Shown here piece after piece: positions 9,459 through 17,253 of a stretch of DNA of 64,000 nucleotides. Within the stretch, counting starts at the first letter, position 1; every line of letters starts with the position of its first letter. This stretch comes from Rheinheimera sp. Its GTDB lineage: Bacteria; Pseudomonadota; Gammaproteobacteria; Enterobacterales; Alteromonadaceae. Where the stretch lies: positions 620,001 to 684,000 of the forward strand of contig NZ_JAUYGV010000001.1 in NCBI RefSeq assembly GCF_030690345.1. The letters are read 5' to 3'. The translations under genes were made by a program, and so were the position numbers. The notes beneath the pieces were generated by a model. It saw only the letters and a list, made by a program, of their open reading frames with translations. It had not been told where the DNA came from and ran no database searches.

Positions 9459-9474
9459 ATAGATAATTATCTAT
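9459..9474. promoter_or_regulatory. Perfect palindrome, probable LysR operator
   Basis: ATAGATAATTATCTAT is identical to its reverse complement. It lies between the divergent LysR gene and sbtA, 36 bp from the LysR start and 81 bp from the sbtA start, a usual place for an activator site. Confidence 0.6.
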
Positions 9475-9554
9475 ATAACACACTTATATTATTAATTAGG
9501 CAATAGAAAAAATTTTCGGCACACTGCGCCGGTTTTCATTTAGCGGAGAGTGTC

Positions 9555-10490
9555 ATGCCTGATGTTGTGATCGCGTTTTTTGCCCTGGGCTTGTTGGCCG
9601 GGCTGGTAAAATCCGACTTAAAAGTCCCACTGCCGATCTACGAAACCCTGTCGATTTTGCTGATGCTAACCCTGGGCTTAAAAGGTGGTATGGCACTGCA
9701 CGGTGTACCGCTGATGCCAATATTGCCCGAACTTGGCCTGATTGCCGCTACCGGTGTAGCGCTGCCGCTAATGCTATACCCGCTGCTACGCAAACTGGTG
9801 CGCCTTAGCAGCGCCAATGCGGCCAGCGTGGCAGCGCACTACGGCTCGGTAAGCGCCGGTACCTTTGCCGTGGTAATGGCGCTGGCGATGCAACATAACC
9901 TGCCGCTGCAGCCGCAAACCACCTTGTATCTGGTGCTGCTGGAGCTACCGGCTATTGTCACCATGCTGTGGTTGTATCGTTATGTAAACGGCGGTAAAGC
10001 CGGCTCGTTGGCGATACTGCATGAAGCCTTAACCAGTCGCGGCGTATTATTGCTCGGCGGTGGTTTACTGATTGGCTGGCTGTATGGCCCTGCTGGTTTA
10101 TCCGGCATTACACCCGTGTTAATGGGCGGCTTCAGTACCCTTTTAGCCCTGTTTTTACTGGAAATGGGCCTGTGCACCGCCAAAGTGTGCTCGCCATTGC
10201 CGGTTAAACAATGGCGGCTGATGCTGTTCGCCTTGCTGGCGCCCTTTGTGCTGGCCTGGCTGGGTATTGGCCTGGGCCTGCTGCTGGGGCTAAGTAGCGG
10301 CAGTATTCTGGTATTAGCCGGGCTGATGGCCAGCGCGTCTTACATTGCCGCCCCGGCAGCCATCCGCGCCGCCATACCTGATGCCGATATCGGCCTGGCA
10401 CTGCTGGCGGCTCTGGGCATTACCTTCCCACTAAATGTACTGATTGGCCTGCCGCTGTATTTAAGCTGGATCACAGCGCTAACCGGTTAA
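9555..10490 (+). CDS. sbtA: Sodium-dependent bicarbonate transporter, SbtA family
   Basis: A 311-residue integral membrane protein with about ten hydrophobic helices, from ALGLLAGL near residue 8 to LPLYLSWI at the end. The block LPIYETLSILLMLTLGLKGG and the later AAHYGSVSAGTFAVV are hallmarks of the SbtA (DUF897) family, known in cyanobacteria as a Na+/HCO3- symporter. A GGAGAG site precedes the ATG. The PII-like partner SbtB often found with it is absent here. Its stop codon overlaps the copA stop by 4 bp (shared TTAA). In a heterotroph it could feed anaplerotic carboxylation; this is inference. Confidence 0.88.
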   Translation: MPDVVIAFFALGLLAGLVKSDLKVPLPIYETLSILLMLTLGLKGGMALHGVPLMPILPELGLIAATGVALPLMLYPLLRKLVRLSSANAASVAAHYGSVSAGTFAVVMALAMQHNLPLQPQTTLYLVLLELPAIVTMLWLYRYVNGGKAGSLAILHEALTSRGVLLLGGGLLIGWLYGPAGLSGITPVLMGGFSTLLALFLLEMGLCTAKVCSPLPVKQWRLMLFALLAPFVLAWLGIGLGLLLGLSSGSILVLAGLMASASYIAAPAAIRAAIPDADIGLALLAALGITFPLNVLIGLPLYLSWITALTG

Positions 10491-12733
10491 AGTGCTAAGC
10501 GGCGCAGCCGCAGCGCGTTAGTTACGACAAACACGCTGGATAATGCCATAGCACCGGCCGCCAGCATTGGTGATAACAGCAGGCCAAAGGCCGGATACAG
10601 TGCCCCGGCCGCTACCGGCAACAGCAGCGCGTTGTAGCCAAAGGCCCAGAATAAATTCTGGCGGATATTGCGCAAGGTGGCTTTGCTAAGCGCTATGGCA
10701 TTAACTACACCCATAATGTCGGCACGCATTAACACCACATCGGCCGCTTCTATGGCGATATCGGTACCGTTACCCACCGCCAGACCAATATCGGCCTCTG
10801 CCAGCGCCGGTGCATCGTTAATACCATCACCAACAAAAGCCACAGCGCCAAACTCAGCGCGTAGCTGTTTTACGGCATCAACCTTGCCCTGCGGCAACAC
10901 TTCGGCCACCACGGTATCAATCTGTAACTGTTTGGCGATCGCTTCGGCGGTATGGCGGTTATCGCCGCTTATCATCGCCACTTTTAAACCCAACTGGTGC
11001 ATAGCCGCTATCGCATCTGCTGAGCCGGGTTTTAGCGTATCGGCCACCGCCAGCATTGCCGCAAGCTTGTTATCCAGCGCCAGATACAACACCGTCTTAC
11101 CGCTTTTGGCTAACGCCTCAACCTGAGCCGCCTGCGCGGTTACATCCAGCTTAAGCTGTTGCATAAAACGGTCGGCACCAATGGCAAGCTGTTGGCCATT
11201 AACCGTGCCGCTTACCCCCATGCCGCTGTGCACTTTAAAATCGCTTACCTGCGGCAATGTCAGTTGCTGCTGCGCCGCGGCGGTCACTAAGGCCTCGGCC
11301 AGCGGATGCTCAGATTGTTGCTCCAGTGCCGCAGCCAGCGCCAGAATATCCTGCGCATTCAGGCCTGCTTGCAGTATTAAGGTGTCGGTCAGTTGCGGCT
11401 TACCTTCGGTTAGAGTGCCGGTTTTATCCAGCGCTATTACCTTACAATCGCGCAGCGTTTGCAGCGCACTGCCCTGGCGAAACAAGATGCCAAGCTGCGC
11501 AGCGCGACCGGTGCCCACCATTATAGAAGTCGGGGTGGCCAGGCCCATGGCACAGGGGCAGGCAATAATCAGCACCGCAACGGCATTGACCAGCGCCAGG
11601 CTAAGGGCTGGCTCTGGCCCCCACAGCCACCAGACGGCAAAGGTACCAGCCGCCAGCAGCATCACCAGCGGCACAAAAATCGCCGTTACTTTATCTACCA
11701 GCGCCTGCACCGGCAATTTGTCGCTTTGTGCCTGCTGCACCAGAGCAATAATTTGCGCCAGCACGGTATCGCCGGCAGCTTTGCTCACCCGCACCTGCAA
11801 CACGCCCTGTTTATTTACCGTACCGGCATACACCGCATCACCGCGTTGTTTGGCTTTGGCCAGCGGCTCGCCGCTTAGCATCGACTCATCGATATAGGAC
11901 TCGCCCTGTTCTACTTTGGCATCCAGCGCAATACGCTCACCGGCGCGCACTAATAACAGGTCACCCGGCTTAATTTGCGCCAGCGCAACTTTATGCTGGT
12001 TGCCGTCTATCAGCAGCGTTGCCGTAGATGGCTGCAAACTGAGTAACTGCTGTATCGCTGCGCCGGTTTGGCCTTTAGCGCGCGCTTCCAGATAACGCCC
12101 CAGTAAAATCAGCGTCACTATTACTGCTGCGGCTTCAAAATACACCTGCGCGGTACCGGAAGGCAGCAGCTGCGGCATAAAGGTCGCCACCAGCGAAAAG
12201 CCCCAGGCCGATAAAGTACCCAGCGCCACTAAGGAATTCATCTCCGGCTGGCCTTTTAACAGCAGCGGAATACCGGTTTGCATAAAACGCCGGCCCGGCC
12301 CCAGCAGCACCAGCGTGGTCAGCACAGCCTGAAGTTGCCAGTTCAGGCTTTGGCCCAAAGTGGCCATTAACCAGTGATGAAACGCCGGAATAAGGTGCGC
12401 GCCCATTTCCAATATAAATACCGGTAAGGTTAACGCCGCAGCCAGCCACAGATCGCGCAGCAACACAGCTTGTTCTGCCTGCTTTTGTGCCGTTTTATCC
12501 TGCTGCGCGGCCTGTTTATCCGCCTCGGGCTCCAGCGCGGTGGCTTTATAACCGGCGCCCTGTAACGCTGCCACTAAGGCGGCCACAGCGGCGCTGCCCT
12601 CTACCTGCGCCTGCTCGGTGGCCAGGTTAACACTGGCGGCCTGTACGCCAGGCACCGCCAGTAAGGCTTTTTCTACCTTGCCAACACAAGAGCCGCAGTG
12701 CATACCGCTGATATTTAGCATTGTTTTCGACAT
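10487..12733 (-). CDS. copA: Cu(I)-exporting P1B-type ATPase
   Basis: A 748-residue inner-membrane pump that exports Cu+ from the cytoplasm using ATP. It has one N-terminal heavy-metal domain with GMHCGSC, the CPC metal site in membrane helix 6, the phosphorylation motif DKTGTLTEG, SEHPLAEA, and GDGINDAPAL. The GYN of helix 7 and MALSS of helix 8 are the Cu+ signature residues. It follows cueR by 21 bp and has its own GGAG site, so both are read from the CueR-type promoter at 13184-13214. Confidence 0.96.
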   Translation of the reverse strand: MSKTMLNISGMHCGSCVGKVEKALLAVPGVQAASVNLATEQAQVEGSAAVAALVAALQGAGYKATALEPEADKQAAQQDKTAQKQAEQAVLLRDLWLAAALTLPVFILEMGAHLIPAFHHWLMATLGQSLNWQLQAVLTTLVLLGPGRRFMQTGIPLLLKGQPEMNSLVALGTLSAWGFSLVATFMPQLLPSGTAQVYFEAAAVIVTLILLGRYLEARAKGQTGAAIQQLLSLQPSTATLLIDGNQHKVALAQIKPGDLLLVRAGERIALDAKVEQGESYIDESMLSGEPLAKAKQRGDAVYAGTVNKQGVLQVRVSKAAGDTVLAQIIALVQQAQSDKLPVQALVDKVTAIFVPLVMLLAAGTFAVWWLWGPEPALSLALVNAVAVLIIACPCAMGLATPTSIMVGTGRAAQLGILFRQGSALQTLRDCKVIALDKTGTLTEGKPQLTDTLILQAGLNAQDILALAAALEQQSEHPLAEALVTAAAQQQLTLPQVSDFKVHSGMGVSGTVNGQQLAIGADRFMQQLKLDVTAQAAQVEALAKSGKTVLYLALDNKLAAMLAVADTLKPGSADAIAAMHQLGLKVAMISGDNRHTAEAIAKQLQIDTVVAEVLPQGKVDAVKQLRAEFGAVAFVGDGINDAPALAEADIGLAVGNGTDIAIEAADVVLMRADIMGVVNAIALSKATLRNIRQNLFWAFGYNALLLPVAAGALYPAFGLLLSPMLAAGAMALSSVFVVTNALRLRRLAL

Positions 12734-12754
12734 TAGTTTGTCTCCGCTACCGGT

Positions 12755-13153
12755 TTAACTACGGGTTGGCTTAGCCAGGTGCTGTAAAATGGCACAGTGC
12801 GCGCCACCGTCTGCCGCACATTGCGCTATCATCTGCTGCAAGGTTTGTTTCATTGCATGCAGCTCTTGCAGTTTTAGCTCTACTTCAGCTAAGTGCTGCT
12901 GCGCTACCTGCTTTACCACAGTATTAGAGCGCTGCGGGTTTTGCCACAGCGCCAACAGGCCGGCAATATCGGCCAGTGAAAAGCCCAATATACGGGCGCG
13001 GCGAATAAACTTAAGTATTTCAATATCTTTGCTCTGGTATTGCCGGTAACCGGCCTCGCTGCGCTGCGTCGGCTGCAACAGCCCGCTTTGCTCATAATGG
13101 CGGATCATTTTTGCGCTAAGGCCACTTGCCGCGGCTGCCTGACCAATATTCAT
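12755..13153 (-). CDS. cueR: Cu(I)-responsive MerR-family regulator
   Basis: A 132-residue MerR activator: N-terminal helix-turn-helix (IGQAAAASGLSAKMIRHYEQSGLL), long dimerisation helix, and the metal loop C-x7-C (CAADGGAHC) that binds one Cu+ in CueR. The start at 13153 is chosen over an upstream in-frame ATG because AGGAG lies 6 bases before it. It heads the cueR-copA operon and should both repress and activate its own promoter. Confidence 0.93.
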   Translation of the reverse strand: MNIGQAAAASGLSAKMIRHYEQSGLLQPTQRSEAGYRQYQSKDIEILKFIRRARILGFSLADIAGLLALWQNPQRSNTVVKQVAQQHLAEVELKLQELHAMKQTLQQMIAQCAADGGAHCAILQHLAKPTRS

Positions 13154-13183
13154 TGCTGTCTCCTGCTGCATCACACTAAGAGC

Positions 13184-13214
13184 AGTATGAACCTTACCCT
13201 CATGGCAAGGTCAA
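13184..13214 (-). promoter_or_regulatory. CueR-type promoter with 19-bp spacer
   Basis: On the minus strand TTGACC (-35, 13209-13214) and CATACT (-10, 13184-13189) are separated by exactly 19 bp. The spacer contains the dyad ACCTT…AAGGT (13191-13211), close to the CueR box of the E. coli copA promoter. The long spacer is the hallmark of MerR-type activation by DNA distortion. Confidence 0.9.
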
Positions 13215-13326
13215 GCGGCAATAGCGACTAAACACACTGATCCATAATGCGCGCCAGCCGTAACCGCAGCAACAGCATTTAGCCAACAGCGGAATTAAGC
13301 ACTTAGCTGTGCAAAAGAGGCAAAAG

Positions 13327-13671
13327 ATGCAAAAACTGTTTTTTGATGGCAGCTGTGCTTTATGCCAGCGCGAAATTAATTGGCTGGCCCCTAAGCTGCG
13401 GCCTCATCTTGAGCTGGTGGATATCAGCGCCGACGGTTTTAGCGGCTTTGCCGGGGTAAATAAAGCGGCCATGATGCAGCAAATTCATTTGTGGCGGGAT
13501 GATCATTTCCTGATTGGCATAGACGCAACGCTGCATTACTGGCAACTGGCCGGCCACAGCTGGCTGGTAGCGTTTTTGCGCCTGCCGCCTTGTTACTGGC
13601 TGGCCGGCAAAGCCTATGCGTACTGGGCCGCAAAACGCAGCAACTGCTCAAGCGGCGATTGCACCCTATAA
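13327..13671 (+). CDS. DCC-family thiol-disulfide oxidoreductase (DUF393)
   Basis: A 114-residue protein with the family signature at the N-terminus, LFFDGSCALCQREINWL, containing D-G-x-C-x2-C. The family is thioredoxin-like by prediction, and the cytoplasmic substrates are not known. The ATG at 13327 is preferred over a GTG 18 bases upstream because AGAGG precedes it. It is the first of three tightly packed genes (gap of 2 bp, then a 1-bp overlap) ending with the DUF3429 gene. Confidence 0.85.
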   Translation: MQKLFFDGSCALCQREINWLAPKLRPHLELVDISADGFSGFAGVNKAAMMQQIHLWRDDHFLIGIDATLHYWQLAGHSWLVAFLRLPPCYWLAGKAYAYWAAKRSNCSSGDCTL

Positions 13672-13673
13672 CC

Positions 13674-14003
13674 ATGCGCCGGCGAACCTTAACCAAACAA
13701 AGCGCAGCAACCGATGCGCAGATCTTACGCCTGCACAGCGCCATGGCCGATAAGTTACTGGCAGAGCCCGAGCGGCTGGCGCAAGTACTTAACACGCTTG
13801 AACAACGTTATCAGACCGGTTTACTGCGCCATAGTGGCTATATTCACTGGTTTAGTATTTTAGATTGTATTAACCAGCCTGAATTGTTTAAGTCGGCACT
13901 GCTGGATAACGGCGAACGGATGAATAAACTGCGTCGGCGTACAGTATTGGTAGGCATATTAACCGAAGACGAGCGCCAGGCTATTTTAATGGAGAACTTA
14001 TAA
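13674..14003 (+). CDS. Hypothetical protein in the DCC-DUF3429 unit
   Basis: A 109-residue protein with no recognised family. It is hydrophilic, begins with a basic stretch (MRRRTLTKQ) and has no signal peptide or membrane segment. The ATG at 13674 lies 2 bp after the DCC stop, and the stop overlaps the DUF3429 ATG (TAATG), so translational coupling is likely. The frame is open further upstream inside the DCC gene, but the spacing favours this start. Confidence 0.7.
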   Translation: MRRRTLTKQSAATDAQILRLHSAMADKLLAEPERLAQVLNTLEQRYQTGLLRHSGYIHWFSILDCINQPELFKSALLDNGERMNKLRRRTVLVGILTEDERQAILMENL

Positions 14004-14440
14004 TGTCACGCTTATCCGTGTTGGGTTATGCCGGCTTAATGCCTTTTATTGCCCTGCCGCTATTGTACCTGCAACCTTTTTATCTCAGTGCAGCACTGAC
14101 TCTTGAACTCTACAGCTTGTACAGTGCACTGATTTTAGGCTTTATGGCAGGCGTGTTGTGGCCTGTACTGCATAGCAACACTACAACCGCAGCAAAAACT
14201 GACCATTTAGCCATAGCGGCAGTAACCTTCCCTGTGCTGAGCTTTATCGCCTTATTGACCGCGGTTGAATACTTCTTGCTTGCTCAGGCCTGTTTGTTTG
14301 TATTGCTGCGTTTAAGCGAATACCGGCTGGGTATTAACCGTCAGTACAGCAAAAGTTATCGTGCTTTGCGTAACCACTTAACCTTAGTAGTACTGGCAAG
14401 CCATTCCCTGCTTTACTATCTGATAACCAGAGCAGGCTAG
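14003..14440 (+). CDS. DUF3429-family membrane protein
   Basis: A 145-residue inner-membrane protein with about five hydrophobic helices. The opening LSVLGYAGLMPFIALPL and the LYSALILGFMAGVLW segment are typical of DUF3429, whose function is unknown. The C-terminal segment ACLFVLLRLSEYR is repeated in decayed form at 17116-17157, beyond the following TonB receptor gene. It ends the three-gene unit that begins at 13327. Confidence 0.85.
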   Translation: MSRLSVLGYAGLMPFIALPLLYLQPFYLSAALTLELYSLYSALILGFMAGVLWPVLHSNTTTAAKTDHLAIAAVTFPVLSFIALLTAVEYFLLAQACLFVLLRLSEYRLGINRQYSKSYRALRNHLTLVVLASHSLLYYLITRAG

Positions 14441-14500
14441 ATTTCACCAACAGCGATAAGCTGCCACATCAACGCCGTTACTTTCAACAGTCAAATAAAA

Positions 14501-14529
14501 TTGCAAATGATAGTTGTTATCATTTGCAA
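14501..14529. promoter_or_regulatory. Fur box upstream of TonB receptor
   Basis: A 29-bp dyad with perfect 12-bp arms (TTGCAAATGATA / TATCATTTGCAA) around a 5-bp centre. Its core TGATAGT-T-GTTATCA (14508-14522) matches the Fur 7-1-7 consensus at 12 of 14 positions. It lies 61 bp before the receptor ATG, so iron repression of that gene is strongly suggested. Confidence 0.88.
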
Positions 14530-14589
14530 TCATTGTTATATTGCGCGCCCTCTGTTTTCCTATCTGGTTGTGTAATTTTTGAGGGTTGT

Positions 14590-17025
14590 ATGGCAGCGTC
14601 ACGTCCACATTTTATTAAAACGTCTTTATCGCAAGCAGTTCAGCTGGCGCTGGTAAGTACTTTATTGGCTATGCCTGTCGCGTCAGCTGCCGAAGCCACC
14701 GGAGAACAGGAAAAAATTGAACGGATCAGTGTTTACGGCACTCATAACCAGTTAATTTTAGCCTCAGGAACCGCTACCAAGTCTGATATGGCGCTGATGC
14801 AAACTCCAGCGGCTGTGGTGGTGGTAGACTCTGAGTTATTAGCCAGCCAAAACAATAGTACTCTACAGGAAGCGTTACGTAATATCAGTGGTTTAGGCCA
14901 GGCCGGTAATAACTATGGCATTGGCGACACACTGATTTTACGTGGTTTAGGCGTCAATTATACCTATGACGGCATGTATGGCGGAGCCGACTTAGGCAAT
15001 AGCTACAACCCTACCCGCTCGATGACCAATATCGAAAGCTTAGAGGTGCTTAAAGGGCCTGCCACTGGTTTATATGGCATAGGTGCCGCCGGTGGCGTGA
15101 TCAATATGGTAGAAAAGAAACCGCTTGATAAAGCTGCGTACCAGGTAAATGCCAAAGCCGGCGCCTGGAATACCTATGCGCTTGGTATCGATGCAACCGG
15201 CGCTTTACAACCTGGTTGGGCATATCGTGTGGTTGCTAATCATGAACGCAGCGATGGCTTTCGTAATTTAACCCGCGATCGTGACGAAGTGTATGCCAGC
15301 GTGCGATTTCAACCCAACAAGCAGCAGCAATGGTTACTCAGTGCCGCTTATATTGATGATGCCAACCAAATTGACTCCAATGGTGATCCGGTCAGAGTTA
15401 TCAATTGGGACAGTGTCGTTGGCGGGCAAGGCAAGCTCACGGCGGAGCAATTGCCCAACGATCCTCAAGGCCCGGGCTTACAGCTAACGGAAGCGCAGCG
15501 GGCGCAATTGGCGGCCTCTATTTTAGCCACAGATGGCACGGCACCTTATCGCTTGGGTAAAGCTAACCTTATTTCCCCCTTAGCTACCCCCAACATGGGC
15601 GAAGAGTTAAGAATAAAGCTACGGCATGATTGGGATCTTAGCCAAAGCACTACACTTAGCCAGCAGCTGTTATGGCGCAGTTATGACTCAGATTTTGTAA
15701 GACAAACAGGCGCCTACAACTATTTATATTGGCAGCGCAGTGGCGTTATTAATGCTGATCCGCGCGCCCCTCTGGTGCTGGATGGTGAATTATATCCATT
15801 TGCAGCAAGACGCCAGGAGTACCGCCGGCAGCAATCTGCAGAAGATACCTGGCAATATTTTGCAGATTTAACGTCGAAGTGGCGCTGGGCTAACGTAACC
15901 GGCGAGCATTTAGTCAGCGTAAATGCAGAAAACCGTGACATGCGGCTGACAAGCTGGTCCGCCTATGATGCAGATGGTGCAGCCAAAGACGCAAATGCGA
16001 TCCCCTACATCCTGGATATCAGGCAGGCAAACTGGCCAACGGCTGACTTTATGAGTTATTCGCCGGTTTTAACAAGTAATTATGACAAAGCCGTCACCGC
16101 TTACGGCGTTAGTTTACAGGAAGTGCTGTATCTATCAGACGCCTTAACCGCACGGGCAGGCATTGCTTATACCCGTGTAGAGCAGCAATATCAGCATAAG
16201 GGTACCGACCGTGCGCCAGGTATTGCTAAAGAAGCCAATAGTGACGATGCGGGTACTACTTATAATCTCGGCTTGAATTACCAATTTACACCGCAATTGG
16301 CCGCTTTCGTTAACCGGGCACAGGGCCGGACGGCTTATAGCGTATTGGGTGCTGTGGCAGATGAAAGCACCAGCAATGAACTAAACCGGCCGGACTCTGA
16401 ATCTAAATCTTTTGATGTTGGCTTGCGCTTCACTGCCTTTGACGAAAATCTGTTAGGCTCACTGGTCTGGTTTGAAACACGCCGTACTAACTTGCGCTAT
16501 AACAACCCTGAGTACAACGATAACCCTAACGATCCTGAGTTTAATATTGGCGTACCACGGTACTTTTTTGATGATGAAGACCAAACTAAAGGTTTTGAGT
16601 TTGATCTGAACCTGGTGCTGGCTGAGCGTTGGCGTTTAAACGTGAATGGTATTGTGCAGGATGCGATAGAAATCCGGGCCCAAACCAAATCCGGCCAAAC
16701 CAAAGGGGTACCGGAAAAAACTGCCCGTGCCTGGTTAAGCTATCAGTTACCCCTGGTAGCGTCGGCCAAGCTGTTTGAAGCCAGCCTCGGCGCCAGTTAT
16801 GAAAGCGAGCGTTCCATTAATTCGGTAAGTTTTGGTATTCCGGAAGCTTTTGTACCGGCCTATACCCGCTGGGATATGGCGCTGCGTTACAACACTGACA
16901 ACGTAAAGGTACAGCTGAATCTCGAAAACCTGTTTAACAAATACTACTATAGCAAGGCGCTATTTTTAGGTGGCTTACCCGGCAACGAGCGCAACGTAAA
17001 ACTGACAATAAGTTATCAGTTTTAA
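14590..17025 (+). CDS. TonB-dependent siderophore receptor
   Basis: An 811-residue outer-membrane receptor for ferric siderophore uptake powered by TonB. A signal peptide ends near ASA (about residue 34). The plug domain runs from about 55 to 175 (QTPAAVVVVDSELL, ILRGLGVNYTYDGMYGG, ESLEVLKGPATGLYGIGAAGGVINM). The beta-barrel ends with the expected aromatic residue (ISYQF). The ATG at 14590 has GAGGG just upstream. A Fur box at 14501-14529 implies iron control. The particular siderophore cannot be deduced. A hairpin terminator follows at 17063. Confidence 0.93.
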   Translation: MAASRPHFIKTSLSQAVQLALVSTLLAMPVASAAEATGEQEKIERISVYGTHNQLILASGTATKSDMALMQTPAAVVVVDSELLASQNNSTLQEALRNISGLGQAGNNYGIGDTLILRGLGVNYTYDGMYGGADLGNSYNPTRSMTNIESLEVLKGPATGLYGIGAAGGVINMVEKKPLDKAAYQVNAKAGAWNTYALGIDATGALQPGWAYRVVANHERSDGFRNLTRDRDEVYASVRFQPNKQQQWLLSAAYIDDANQIDSNGDPVRVINWDSVVGGQGKLTAEQLPNDPQGPGLQLTEAQRAQLAASILATDGTAPYRLGKANLISPLATPNMGEELRIKLRHDWDLSQSTTLSQQLLWRSYDSDFVRQTGAYNYLYWQRSGVINADPRAPLVLDGELYPFAARRQEYRRQQSAEDTWQYFADLTSKWRWANVTGEHLVSVNAENRDMRLTSWSAYDADGAAKDANAIPYILDIRQANWPTADFMSYSPVLTSNYDKAVTAYGVSLQEVLYLSDALTARAGIAYTRVEQQYQHKGTDRAPGIAKEANSDDAGTTYNLGLNYQFTPQLAAFVNRAQGRTAYSVLGAVADESTSNELNRPDSESKSFDVGLRFTAFDENLLGSLVWFETRRTNLRYNNPEYNDNPNDPEFNIGVPRYFFDDEDQTKGFEFDLNLVLAERWRLNVNGIVQDAIEIRAQTKSGQTKGVPEKTARAWLSYQLPLVASAKLFEASLGASYESERSINSVSFGIPEAFVPAYTRWDMALRYNTDNVKVQLNLENLFNKYYYSKALFLGGLPGNERNVKLTISYQF

Positions 17026-17062
17026 GCCATACCGCCTCACCTCTGCCAAACCTGCAATGGCA

Positions 17063-17105
17063 GCCGGCATCGCCTGAAATAAGGCAGTGCCGGCGAATAC
17101 TTTTT
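17063..17105 (+). terminator. Rho-independent terminator of the TonB receptor
   Basis: Arms GCCGGCA / TGCCGGC (17063-17069 and 17088-17094), with a further GCC/GGC pair inside, are followed by a T5 run at 17101-17105. Confidence 0.65.
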
Positions 17106-17115
17106 ACCCGCCCGG

Positions 17116-17157
17116 GCCTGCTTGTTTGTGCTATTGCGCACAGCAGAGTACCGCAGC
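17116..17157 (+). pseudogene. Remnant of a DUF3429 gene 3' region
   Basis: Reading from 17116 gives ACLFVLLRTAEYRS, nearly the same as ACLFVLLRLSEYRL in the intact DUF3429 protein (from about 14286). The match is in frame but lacks a start codon and the rest of the gene. DNA identity fades after about 45 bases. The remnant lies beyond the TonB receptor, so the receptor gene is bracketed by an intact and a decayed DUF3429 3' end. Confidence 0.6.
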
Positions 17158-17253
17158 GGACTAACCCAGCTTACTGCGACAATATGTCACACTCTGTTAA
17201 GCATTTGAATTTATTACACTAGCAGCCGAACATTTTTTGTTAAGGACTGCTTT

